Source: Nepenthes gracilis
Taxonomy: Eukaryota; Streptophyta; Magnoliopsida; Caryophyllales; Nepenthaceae
Length of the DNA: 64,000 nucleotides
Assembly (NCBI GenBank): GCA_033239525.1
Contig: BSYO01000038.1
Coordinates: forward strand, 3,797,556-3,861,555
Reading direction: 5' to 3'
Position numbers and translations under genes: made by a program. The notes below the pieces were generated by a model that did not search any database, was not told where the DNA came from, and saw only the letters and a program-made list of their open reading frames with translations. Shown in pieces: positions 48,551-59,760 of the stretch. How positions within the stretch are numbered: the first letter of the stretch is position 1; each line of letters starts with the position of its first letter.

Positions 48551-51500
48551 ATGGGCACTGAGGAGAATGGTGTGGAGAGGCAAAAGAAATACAGGAGAAT
48601 GGATTCCGATTGGATGGAGGATGATGTAGAAGTTGTAAGGCGAAGCAATACCAATAAATATGTTTTGGCTTGTGCCATTTTTGCTTCTCTGAATTCCGTG
48701 CTCCTAGGCTATGGTTTGCTTCTCTCTCTCTCTCTCTCTTCCATTATTTGTCTGCCCCTTTTTTCTTTATATCCTCCTGACTGCTGCATTAACTGAGATT
48801 GTTTAATTGGGAGCCCTTTTTTTGGATTCTCAAGCTTTGATATTTGTTACATGGGTTATTTCGATTTTGATTCATTTGAAGAATCCATAAATGCTCATAT
48901 TTGGTTTGCAGTGATGGTTATTTATTGAAACTCAGAACATATGTTGGATTAAAAAAAGTTTGTATTGATCTGGAATTTTGATCATTTGACTGGAAAATGG
49001 GATTTAATTTTACACTTAAGTAATACAGAATGATAATGATAACGGTTTAAATCATAGTAACAATCTCTCCGCGACGTAGAATATTAGGTAAAATGACATA
49101 TAACAAATCCCAAAAAGTGGTTAGGCTCAGAATATAGCGAGAATTTTATCTGTTCTTTCCAAACACTGCAACGTGGGAGTTTTGTATTCTATGCTGCCGT
49201 TTTTAGTGTGGCTGTATTGGTAGCAAAAAAGGTATTTCTTCATTAAATCACCATGCTATTATCAAAGCAAATTATGACTATTCAAAACTGCCATTTATGT
49301 AGTGTGAGTTACTATGACCCTTTCCTGGTTGGCCATTCTACATAAATGATGCACAAGGGACAGTTTGTGGATTTATCAGATTGTATCATCGCCAAAGATG
49401 AAAATATTGACCGATATATTAAATATCGGTCAATATTTCTCGATACCAGAACTAAACGATACCGATATTTTTTTCTGTACAGCGATAATATTATGAGATG
49501 CTAGCATATTGTCGTATATCGTCCCATATTTTTGGCAGCTCATGATTCTCATTTTTTTTCTTCCAATATATCTAATATCGTTATGTATTATTTGCGCGTT
49601 GTTTTTTAATATATTTGATACCGATATGGTTGATATCTATACCAATATCAATACTGATATTTTGCTCTATGATTATGGCAATTGGGATGTTCCCTTTTCT
49701 TCAAGGGCAAAAAAATATAGTTTTACCAATAGATCTTAATCACATGTCTAGTAGATTATTGTTGTTATATTATTTGCCACTTCCATAAATTCAAAGGGAA
49801 TCGTTTAATGAAAATTTTCTTTGAACTTGAAGATCCTGTTTGGATCTTGAAAACATGATGGAGAGGGAAATTGTAGGGGGAAATGCAATAAAAATATGGC
49901 TAATTTTTAAGGAAATTTGCTTCATTTTCTCTTTCCTTTTGGAGACTTTGAAGATGCAAATATTAACCGATATGTATCGGTATTGAGGTCCTCGATATTA
50001 ATATTTTTTGACACTGCGATAATATCGTAATATGTTCCCTTATTGCTATCAACTTATGATTTTTAGGAAGTTATTTCTGTACCATATATTCAATATCGAT
50101 ACATCTTGTCTAATATGTTTAATACTAATACGATTGTAATCGATGCCAAAATGATAATATTTTCATCCATACTATTGTTACTTCTCGACTATATATATAG
50201 CATGTTCTTGCATAAGCTGTTAGTTTGGTTTCCTTATATTCAACTACTCTTTGTCCTCTAATATTACAGATGTTGGTGTCATGAGTGGAGCAATCATATT
50301 CATTCAAGAGGACCTAAAAATAACAGAGGTGCAAGAAGAAGTCCTTGTTGGTATCTTAAGCATTATTTCATTATTTGGTAGTTTAGTTGGTGGAAAAACA
50401 TCAGATGCAATAGGTAGAAAATGGACAATTGCATTAGCCGCAGCTGTCTTTCAGCTCGGTGCTGCTATAATGGCTCTTGCCCCCAACTTCGAGGTGCTAA
50501 TCACAGGAAGGCTCTTGGCTGGGGTTGGAATCGGCTTTGGAGTCATGATCACTCCTGTTTACATAGCTGAGATATCGCCAGCAACAGCTCGGGGATCACT
50601 AACGTCCTTCCCGGAAATCTCCATAAACCTAGGAATTCTCCTCGGCTACATCTCCAACTATGCATTCTCAGGGCTTCCCGTTCATTACAACTGGAGAATC
50701 ATGCTCGCAGTTGGAATCCTCCCTTCAGTCTTCATCGGGTTTGCACTTTTTGTAATACCCGAATCCCCGAGATGGCTGGTCATGAAAAACCGAGCTGAAG
50801 AAGCAAAGCTTGTGCTTTCAAAGACAATAGAGAATGAGATAGAAGCAGAAGAGAGACTGGCCGATATACAGCAAGCTGCTGGGCTTTCGGGTGCTGAAAA
50901 ATATGCAGAGAAAGCTGTGTGGCAGGAATTACTGCGCCCTTCACCAGCTGTTAGAAGAATGCTGGTCACAGGCTGCGGAATTCAGGTCTTCCAACAGATA
51001 ACGGGCATGGATGCGACAGTTTATTACAGCCCAACAATCTTCCGAGACGCTGGAATACATAGCAACACTGAGCTTCTTGCTGCCACGGTTGCTGTCGGGT
51101 TCACAAAAACTCTCTTCATCTTGATAGCTATATTTCTAATTGACAGAGCGGGCAGGAAGCCGTTGCTTTATATTAGCACCATTGGGATGACTGGTTGCTT
51201 GTTGGGACTGAGCCTGAGCTTATCCTTTCTCGGGAATGGGCCATTAGGGATTCAGTTGGCTATATTGTTTGTTTGCGGCAACGTGGCTTTCTTCTCGGTG
51301 GGAATGGGGCCGATATGCTGGGTGCTGTCGTCCGAGATATTTCCCCTCAGGCTCCGAGCTCAGGCATCGGCTCTTGGGGCCGTGGGAAGTAGGGTTAGCA
51401 GCGGCGTAATTGCCATGTCGTTTCTTTCAGTCTCTCGAGCAATCACGGTTGGAGGAACGTTCTTCGTGTTTTCGTTGATCTCGGCCGTTTCGGTCGCATT

Positions 51501-51690
51501 TGCATTCAGGTGTGTGCCGGAAACCAAAGGGAAGTCTTTAGAGGAGATTGAAAAACTATTTCAGGACGATCGGGAATGGGAAGGAGGCCAAGTGGAGATG
51601 GCCGATAGAGAGCATCTAGTGCACATGACTGTCCATTCTCATGGAGATTCTCTTACGATAGAAGAACAACAAAACTTTGATCAACATTAA
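48551..51690 (+). CDS. PLT4: Polyol/monosaccharide transporter, PLT4-like (exons 48551-48713 and 50270-51690)
   Basis: A 12-helix MFS sugar/polyol proton symporter, expected in the plasma membrane. Joining exon 1B (163 bp, phase 1, TATG|GTTTGC) to exon 2 (acceptor ATATTACAG|A) gives 527 residues; Arabidopsis PLT4 (At2g20780) has 526. The junction rebuilds LLGYDVGVMSG. Family motifs, with residue numbers: GRK after helix 2 (103-105), PESPRWL after helix 6 (218-224), FQQITG..YYSP (295-308), DRAGRK after helix 8 (346-351), GPICWVLSSEIFPLR (402-416) and PETKG at the end of helix 12 (471-475). The N- and C-termini are charged and cytosolic. Intron 1 is 1556 bp and repeat-rich. A duplicated first exon and promoter lie 2833 bp upstream. 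The PLT4 class is known mainly by homology, so the exact substrate is unproven. Confidence 0.95.
48714..50269 (+). other. PLT4 intron 1 (copy B to exon 2)
   Basis: GT-AG intron with a short (TC)n run at the donor. It also carries two related segments with CCGATAT/ATATCGG words (about 49.40-49.66 and 49.96-50.13 kb). The last 165 bp (50105-50269) are present once only and include a pyrimidine-rich acceptor region. Confidence 0.8.
49402..49438. repeat. Perfect 16-bp hairpin in PLT4 intron, copy B
   Basis: Same arms and loop as at 46581-46617. It is kept without change although bases just to its right differ between the copies. Confidence 0.85.
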
Positions 51691-52217
51691 GTTGGATCAG
51701 CTTAATTAATCTGTTTCTATTATTTTATTTGATTTAATATAATATCATCGAAGCAAAAATGATTTTAAATTGTTTTTTATTATCTTATTTTAACTTTTTT
51801 TCATATATATATATATATTTATTTATTTATAATTAACTTATATATTTTTAATAAATTTTTAATTCGCTTGCTTTGCTTATCTCGGCTTCTACTTTAAACA
51901 TGTATTGATATTATTAATCATTATATTATTGTTTAGTGTAATTTTATTCATTCATTTTAGCATGCTACATAATTGCATTTTCTCAGGATAGACAATCAAG
52001 AACTTCTAGCATTCAAGTTGTGATCGATGTCCTCTGTTAAGTGATATTAAATGTGCTGTGCCACCGGATATAAACGTGTTATGCCTGTTATAATCCAAAG
52101 TGTTGGACTGTATTATATATATATATATATAATGTTCAGCGCAGGTCATGCTTGGCACAGCCATGGTAAGTCAAGCAATAAATACAGTATCATGGACTAT
52201 TGTATCTATTTAATACT
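51691..52217. other. PLT4 3' flank
   Basis: AT-rich DNA likely to hold the 3' UTR (AATATAATATC-like signals near 51735, no certain poly(A) site). Short (AT)n runs occur near 51806 and 52113. No gene. Confidence 0.5.
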
Positions 52218-52474
52218 TTTATAGTACGTTTGGTTATTGGAATGGAATAAGGTGATAATAGAATAGTTATTTTCAGGGATAAAATAGGATGGAAATAGAA
52301 TTTGAATTGTTATTTTTATATTTGATTGTTGAAATAAAATAAAATAAAAATTAGTATTTTATTATTTGGTTTATAGAATAGTACGAGGAATAAGGTAATA
52401 ATAGTGATAGTAATAATAATAGTAATAACAATAAAATATAATAATAATAATAATAATAATAAAACGTATTAATG

Positions 52475-52507
<33 letters not shown>

Positions 52508-52697
52508 TTTATTATTTCTTGGGAATAGATATTCTTCCATTTTGTTACAAATTTAATAAAAAATAGCTATTTCTACGAAATATTTATTTTTGATTAAATT
52601 TGTAACTAAATGGAAGAATATCTATTCCTAAGGAATAATTTTTATTCCCTCTAACCAAATATAGGATTATTATCCGTTGTACCAAACTATACTTTTG
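52218..52697. mobile_element. MITE with internal hairpin
   Basis: Outer ends are roughly inverted (TATAGTACGTTTGGTT on the left; ACCAAACTATACTTTT on the right, whose complement is AAAAGTATAGTTTGGT). Words like GGAATGGAATAAGG and GGAATAA..TTATTCC recur, a common style for plant MITEs. Near its right end two 37-bp arms (52521-52557 and 52593-52629), which share GGAATATCTATT-type text in opposite orientation, differ at about two bases. The interior has (AAT)n runs (52438-52505). The target duplication could not be fixed, so the superfamily is open. Confidence 0.65.
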
Positions 52698-54204
52698 ATA
52701 CTGAAATATCAAGAAAATGATTTACTTATTGATGGGTACCGTTATATCGAGCTAGCTTAGGGCTTGAGCCCACTAACTTATGCAGAGGCCCAAGAGGTGG
52801 TAGCCCATATTACATGGCCAATCTGGGTGGACAGGCCCAGGCCTAGTCCGCCAGACTGAAATCAGGTAGTAAGATCCATCCCGCAGTATTTTTTTGGATC
52901 GCCTGCCACAGTTCAATAGGGATTCTTACCAAAGCTGCCCCCAATCCCGGTGAATATCCCATGAATATTTTCAAATTTACCCGCCTTTCAGAATGGCAAC
53001 CAAAGCCGATGAGATCCTGTGCGAAATCATTTGTCGCCTCGTATGCAAAGAACAATCGAGCAAATCTCACTCTCGAAGGACAAGATCATGCGACAATCCT
53101 CGCAATCCTCTCAGAAAAGGAAACTATCCCTTTAGATAGTGGCAACTGTCGTAACAAGCATCACGATCTCCGCACCAGCTTAGCAGCTCCAACAATCGCC
53201 AGCTGTGAAGGTCGAAGGAGGCCAGATTGCCTTCAACGGCTATAAAGACCTCCTCCTCCTCCTCACGAAAGAGAGGAACCTTGGGCGAATCACAAAAAAT
53301 AAAAACTCTAAGCTCATAAGGAATGGCTTAGAAAAAATTGAGAGAGGTGACACCACTAGTTTCTTCAGAATCAAGCAGGAGTTGACTCCCTGCCAGTGGT
53401 GACAACCATGTCCAGAACTCTTGTGAGGTTCTGGATCTAAAAATATAATAAATACGAGAAAATCAACATGATAATAATTAATACTAGACCTATTGAATGA
53501 ATAAGTATGCGTATTGGAAGGAAAAATTGGGATGTGAACTGCTAAAATACAGCGAGCAAATCGCGCCTGTTGTGCGCTCGAGCGCCAAAAGCAGTGGCAC
53601 AAGTAGCCGGCCGCTCCTGCTCCTCTCGAGCGGTAAAATCCAGTAGCTCCCCTGTCCGCTGAGCGCCCGTGCACGCTCGAGCGGTAAAATCCAGTAGCCC
53701 CCCCGCCCACTGAGCCCCTGTGCAAGCTCAAGCGCAGGCCGGCAGGGAGGCTGCGCTCGCCGTTCACTCGCCTGGCGCTCGAGCGCTCCAATAGGTATTA
53801 AAACGCGACCTGCTTCGCGTTTCTTCGACTTTTATCATTTCCAGAGGGTTTTTGGAGAGGAGGAGAGATGAAGAGCGCCAGTTTTAGAGAGAAAAAGAAG
53901 GAGATCGAGGCGTAGAGTCCGAATCCGTCCCGAAACTAGTTATAAAAGTGATAGCACGCGTCGAGACAAGTGTTCTCATACTCACTAACTTTCCTCTTTC
54001 GATATTTTTCGGTTATCATCGGGTATTTTCGTCTCGATGCCCACCCAAACTATAGAAAACGTGATACCCGTGACTTGAGACCAAGGATCGTATAATTTAT
54101 TATCCGATTTACTTACCGATCCGACTGGTGGAGTATTGCCAAACCCTAACCTACGAAAAATTTGGGCTTTTTCGTTTTCGCACCTTATTTCGTTAAATTG
54201 ATCC

Positions 54205-54515
54205 CAAAATGTGAATCCCCACGTCCCAAATGTGTATATAAGTTGGCCGCGCGATCGATCTCGCACGTCTCGACCCGTTCGCGGTGTCCGAGCCCTCTAA
54301 ATGGGCGCTAGCACTATTCACCCGAGACAAAAGGGAAAAATTGCATGTTTTTACCTTCGTAAAATGTTGAAATGACTTTAAAATATGAATCCCCGCATCC
54401 CAAAAGTATGTGTCGATTGGACGTCCAATTCCGTAAAATTTGACCCGTTTGCGACGTCCGAGCCCTCTAGAAGTAGCTTGACACTGTTCACTCGAAATTG
54501 GATGGTAAGTGTGTA
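54205..54515. repeat. Direct repeat inside the inner LTR, 170-bp spacing
   Basis: Each unit contains GAATCCCC(A/G)C(G/A)TCCCAAA, then GACCCGTT(C/T)GCG(G/A)(T/C)GTCCGAG and GCCCTCTA, then CACTnTTCAC and GCATG/GTATGTTTT. There are two units, moderately diverged. Confidence 0.7.
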
Positions 54516-55053
54516 TGTTTTAGCTCTCTTCAATTGTGATGGAACTTATGATTGAATGTTGTGTCAAATTGTAAGGTCTAAAATGTGTAATTGTGCACCT
54601 GGAGCAAGGGGGCTGCGTCCTGGAGGCTTCTAAGGTGGTGTTTGACCAACGGAGGTAAGTAGAACCAAACTCTCTTACGTGTTGAAATTATTGGTTGAAA
54701 GATATAAACTCCAAATGAAAAAAAGGAACCGGACAAGTAAAGGGAAGGGAATCCACAAGGTGTAAAGTGATGGATTTGGTCTCCGGATGGAAACATGCGA
54801 TGGGAATGTAATTTTTTGATTTGAGAATGTATATGGCAAATGGTGGATTCCCCTTCAATGATTGAGACTAATCTTGAAATTAGGACTACGGATCATAGTG
54901 GTAGTACCCTCTAACTTACCGTGTACATCACGGTGGGAATCGAAGGAATACTCCTGCCACTCTTAGAGGCGGGTGATGTTTAGGGTACACTTCAGGATAC
55001 TGTTGTGGAAGAACGATGATTGCCCTGGTCCCCGGGGGATATGGGACAATTGA

Positions 55054-55185
55054 GATGGTCGAATGCTTGCAGCCTAAAATATAGTCGATGATCGAGTGCT
55101 GCAGACCTAAAATGTAGCCGATGATCGAGTGCTGCAGACCTAAAATATAGTTGATGGTCGAGTGCTGCAGACCAAAAATGTAGCC
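55054..55185. repeat. Four 33-bp tandem repeats
   Basis: Units start at 55054, 55087, 55120 and 55153, each GATGxTCGAxTGCTx..AGxCCxAAAATxTAGyC. The period is exactly 11 codons, so on the minus strand an open frame reads an 11-residue repeat (about YILGLQHSII + one). It lies in an LTR; no spacer structure of a CRISPR type is present. Confidence 0.95.
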
Positions 55186-56224
55186 GACCTTAGAATGTGT
55201 CGCAAACACATTCCTTTCCTCGTCCTCTCATATCGTTGGTTAGTACGACCTACTAGCTCGAGTTCGCAAAGATTGATGAAAGTAATAAAAATGAATGAAC
55301 GTAATCAGAACAAACATGCGAACTAAATGATTTTCGATGTTCCCTCTCATCGCATGCTTTCTTTATTCAACTTATATGATTTTCCTACCCAGTTACTGTC
55401 TTTCCTGTAAAAATTACTGTAGTTAGTGATGTATGATTTCATTTGCTGGGCTGTACGCTCACCCTTACTATATATCTTTCAGATGAGAACACGTTGATAC
55501 CCGACGAGACAGAGTAGATCATAGAAGTGTGATAGACAGCTAATATTGCACGCAGAGCTCGGGACTGAGACTTAGTTGATTTTGTGTATAGGAATTTTGG
55601 ACATACTTTTGTAAACTGTATGAAATATGTATGGTGATGGTTAATGATATTTAGTATGAATGAATAATAGATCAGTTTTCGCTCTATATTGTGGTTATAT
55701 GCTTCCGCAGGTCCTTTTCATTATGGGCATGGTCGAGGTTCCTAGTTGGCATCATTTCCCATTGGCATTATATTGGAGTTATAATGTCGGTGCCACCTCT
55801 GTGGAGATGGTGATTTGATCTGTGTAGTATGTTGAGTATTGAGACTTGTGATTTTGTAGTGGATTGTTGTAGATTGTTGTGCAGGGTTGATTTACAGGTG
55901 TTTGTATTTTGACAAACGCTCGATTTACAAATGGAACTCTATCCAATTTTCTACAGAAATTAATAAATTTTAATTAGGAATACTAGCCTATTATTATCCT
56001 TGACGGAGGTTATTTAAGAAAAATAACCCGATCCGTCACACCTCTAGAGAAGGGACCTGGTAGGGAAACAAGGCACCTTCACCATCGCATCTCCTCAAAG
56101 GGTAACCTCAACATAATATGAGCCTTGCCGACTATCAAAGCAACCTTCCGACCCATCTGGTAGGCGCAACTTTACAGATCACGCCATGAAGACGGTTACG
56201 AGGAGTTTTGTTCCATGAGTCTAA

Positions 56225-56470
56225 AAAGGAGGAAGACCGATCGTCCCTTCTAGGGAGGAGTCCCCCCTCAGACGGAGGGCCTGCCCTTGCTCAGTGACTC
56301 CTCCTTGAAAGGGGTGTCCTCCTTAGGAAGAGGGCCTACCCTCCTCAAAGGAGGTAAACGTTGCCCTCTTGGGAAGGAGAGCCTGTCTTCCCCTGGGAGG
56401 GAGTCTCACCTAAGGGTCCCACCCTCCTCTATCTCAGGGAGGAAGGGAGCCCCAGGGAGTAGGATTTGCC
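56225..56470. repeat. Imperfect GGAGG/CCTCC-rich repeats
   Basis: About four poorly matched units of around 50 bp, each with GGAGGGCCTGCCCTT-like text (for example AGAGGGCCTACCCTCC, AGGAGAGCCTGTCTTCC), lie within the outer solo LTR. The unit pattern also creates chance open frames on both strands. Confidence 0.55.
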
Positions 56471-57143
56471 TTCCATTCCATGAAGAATGGCTAGCCACCA
56501 TTCCAGAAGCCTTGCCTCTAATGCTAACTAGCCCTCCATTCAGGGGCCATCGTGGAGTTCTACCCTTCACCCAAAATGCCAACCTTTCATCCACAAAGCT
56601 CAATCATCAATCTCATAAGATGTCCTTTTGCCGGACGAACTGTGAAGACGCCCCTCAATCGGGTACACCTCCAAGACACCCCTTATAATTTTTTCTCCTT
56701 ATCATTCAAGAAAGACAAGAAAATTTCAAGGTAGCAAATGTTTTATATAATTTCTCTTAGATTCGAACCCATAGTTGATGATAGAATTAGAATAGATATT
56801 TTTTGTTTCCTACGCACACAAGCCCAAATCCTTGCTTTTCTACCTCTAAGTCGCCCCTCAGCCAACACATCCAAACTCTCAATCCACTATAATATGCATC
56901 TACACATCTTCTCGCATTCTCTTAGTATCTTTTTATTTTCTGAAAAAGATTTCTAATTTGAGTATCGAAGAATATACGGTGAGAGTAATTCCTACCATTC
57001 TCTAATATCTTATTTTTAGTTGTATTGTGCAGGATCTAGATTCGAAGTTACCTATTTAGGCCCGTTTTAGTTTGACCCGAAGAGGAAGACCAAGCGGACT
57101 TCTGACTCCAACAATAACCCAGATCCAAGAATGCATCACTTGT

Positions 57144-59429
57144 TATTTGGATTGATTGGAATAGTATGTCTGTTCAATCGATTGGAAACAAAGGCTCAAA
57201 TAATTCTCACAAAGGGTATCAAGAAAGTGACTTCCTTATTATTTTATTTAGAAACAATTGGCCATGCTGAGATACTAATTAGGTGAAGATGATAGTTTGC
57301 TTAATTGTCAAAATTATACTTGGATATTTAGATTTTCCCAATGGAAAAGTGCATCCCTTAGATTTGCAATAAAATTATGTCCATGACAATTGAAGATACT
57401 AATTTTAATGTAACAATAAAATTTTTCTATTATAATTTTAAAAAAACCATCGATTCAGGCTATAGATGTAGTATTTATACAATAATATAGATGCCTTCTT
57501 AAAATACTTGAACTGCCTAAAACAGTCTCCAAATTTAAATATGTATTATAATATCTAATTTTTATTTATTTATTGAATTATGCTGTTATTAGTATAATTT
57601 TAGATTAATTTAAAAATAATTATAACAAAAATTAAAAAAAATTTAATTATGAAAATCAGGAATAGCACATGAAAAATGCTTGACTTGCGCTTTTGTGTAT
57701 TTAAGGTAGAATATGCATGTCAAATGAGTGACTTTGTGACACTCGTAAGCCTCTGCGACACTCGTAAGTATTAGTGGCAGATTGATCTAGAATTATATTA
57801 ATAATATCATAAGTTATATATAAAATATGGGATATTATATTGACACAATTGATAATTATACCTACCCCTACGGATGGCAAAAGAAAGTGTCCTTTGACCT
57901 ATTTATAAGGAGTATTTTATAGACTGTTCGCCTAGAAATCCAAATAATAATATTTTGCCTTAATATTATTGAAAGTATGAATAACAATTCCTCAAAACTA
58001 GTCTTTTTATCATTGATTTTAAGATTTTAGCATGTTTTAGATTTTTAAAATTTTTACCTATATATTATTAGATATTTCAGAATATTAAGTCTTTGGATAT
58101 TAACATATTCTAGATATAATATTAATTTATCCAATTTTGCATAATTGAGTTTTTGAAATCCTTGATTGAATTTTCAAACTTTTAAGCCTTTGAATTCATT
58201 GTTAATTAGACATTTTATATTTTAATATTTAGATAATTTCATACATTTAAATTGTTTAATATTTATATACTTATTATGAATTTTATTTACGAAATCACAT
58301 TTGGGTATTTGACATATATGGACATTTCATATATTGGATTTTGAGTGTGTTTTACTGTCTTTTGGCTATTTATTCTGTTTTATTAGATATATTTTGTTAA
58401 TATATATCTTAATACTTGTTAAATTTTAAACTCATAATTTATCTTATTATTCAACCTTTTCAGATTAGAGGGCCCTTGGATTGACATGCAAGACTTGGGA
58501 CAAAAGAGCTGTAAGACTTTTATTATTCTTTTATTATCTGGATATGTATTGGATTCTTTTGAGGATTATTAAGTCAATTTAGTTATTATCTATATTATTG
58601 AGAAATTTCTTTATCTGCATAAATATTTGTATAGATTTTACATTATTATAAATAAATACTTGATAGATATTTTTTCTTATGAATAACTTTAATAAGAGAA
58701 GGTCACTAAATTAATTTATTTGGATGCCAGATAATATAGTTCAATTTGACCTTCTGTTCGCTATTAAGCACCATAGCTATTATATTGTTTTTGTTTTGGT
58801 TTAGATCTCACTGAGTGATTTCTTAGGGGTTTCGAGTTAGCATATGTGGTTGTCACTTATTTTTTTTATTAAAGAATAGAAAATACTTTTAAATTGTCTT
58901 TAAAAAAAACAAAAATATTATTTAATTATAATTTAGATATTAAAAAAAAAAAGATCCAATATGAATGCTCTTAAAAAAAGTAGAAAATCTCATATACAAA
59001 TCCCCCCCCCACCAAAAAACAAAAAGTGTCAGTAAGAACTAAAAAATCACACTGTTAGATTAGTAGTCATTATCTCTATTAACAGATCTATATAAAAATA
59101 GAATAAATTAACACTTTCTTATTTAAAAATGTGCAAAGGGTAATTACATATTATTCCTAAATGTATTTCATTTGGTTAACACGCAAAGATGTCACCAGAA
59201 GTATCGGTATCAAACCTTTATGATACCTGGATATATCGGCCGAATTATTATTTCATGGATGCCCATAATAATTAGTTCACAATTTAGAAGAACCAGTATA
59301 ATAACTTGAATAAATGCAGACTGCATAAGGAGCGATCAATTGTTACACTGGCAATTTAGCCTTAAATATGCTAAAATCCTAACCAACCTTAGTGTTGTTA
59401 TGGTCCTCCCAATACATATGGTATCCACT
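57144..59429. other. Gene-free AT-rich DNA
   Basis: No coding pattern. Minor marks: doubled GACACTCGTAAG near 57737 and 57758; a run of nine C at 58999-59008; an A/T-rich middle. Confidence 0.5.
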
Positions 59430-59760
59430 CACTACAACAATATTAATCTTTAGTAACAAAATAATTTGTCACTAAAGATTATAAATTTGTCACTAAAATT
59501 TTTAGTGACAAAATACTAATTTGTCACTAAATTGTCACTAAACATTTGTCACAAAACCTTTAGTAATAAATTTTTATTTTGTCACTAAAGAAATTCTTTA
59601 GTGACAAAATAATTTTGTCACTAAATAATATTTGTTAGTGATAAAATAATTTTGTTACTAAAATATATTTAAAATTTGTCATTAAATATTATATTTAATA
59701 ACAAATAATTACCATAAAAAGCATATAATTTTACATTTAATTTATATACTTTAATGGAAA
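59430..59760. repeat. CACTA terminus and subterminal repeats
   Basis: CACTACAACAA is followed by many copies of TTTAGTGACAAA / TTTGTCACTAAA in both orientations, including a head-to-head pair making a near-perfect palindrome around 59576-59611. TNPA-type proteins bind such motifs in known CACTA elements. Confidence 0.8.

Larger units (their letters stand above)
47370..50105 (+). repeat. Tandem segmental duplication, copy B
   Basis: Second copy of the LTR part, promoter, leader, exon 1 and intron, joined directly to the unduplicated end of intron 1 and exon 2. Relative to copy A the LTR-derived part (47.37-48.02 kb) shows substitutions and insertions (for example GCGCCAGGG near 47761), while the promoter and exon are nearly identical. 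Confidence 0.85.
53422..56040 (+). mobile_element. Inner 2.6-kb solo LTR
   Basis: It begins TGTGAGGTTCTGGATC and ends AACCCGATCCGTCACA, with ACTCT on the left (53417-53421) and CCTCT on the right (56041-56045). The interior has a TATA-like AGGTATTAAAACG near 53792, a direct repeat of about 130 bp at 170-bp spacing (54205-54345 and 54375-54515, with GTCCGAGCCCTCTA), a 33-bp tandem array (55054-55185), and a CTGGGCTGTACGCTCACCC stretch near 55446 like the late part of other plant gypsy LTRs. Length and composition suggest a chromovirus-type Ty3/gypsy LTR. Confidence 0.7.
52730..57138 (+). mobile_element. Solo LTR, Tat-like family, split by a younger solo LTR
   Basis: It begins TGATGGGTACCG and ends AGATCCAAGAATGCATCA, the same ends (on the opposite strand) as the solo LTR at 17101-18079. 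Flanks are CTTAT (52725-52729) and CTTGT (57139-57143), a 4-of-5 duplication. Removing the inner LTR and one target copy leaves about 1.79 kb. The U3 has a GGCTATAAAGACC TATA-like box near 53237, and the U5 has TTTGAGTATCGAAGAATAT (near 56956) and TTGTGCAGGATC, matching the other family members. Open frames inside are chance products of GC-rich LTR DNA. Confidence 0.8.

Noticed and set aside
52961..53402. Two plus-strand frames (94 and 65 codons)
   Set aside because: They fall in the U3/R part of the outer solo LTR; the TATA-like box and family ends explain the region.
53240..53791. 183-codon open frame on the minus strand
   Set aside because: It lies across the border of two LTRs in GC-rich DNA, has low-complexity Gly/Arg/Ser text, and the reading ignores the element junction at 53422.
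55054..55185. CRISPR-like array
   Set aside because: The repeats are directly adjacent, with no unique spacers, and lie in a plant LTR.
56287..56688. 133-codon plus-strand open frame
   Set aside because: It comes from the GGAGG-type repeats and adjacent LTR sequence; no domain and no gene structure.
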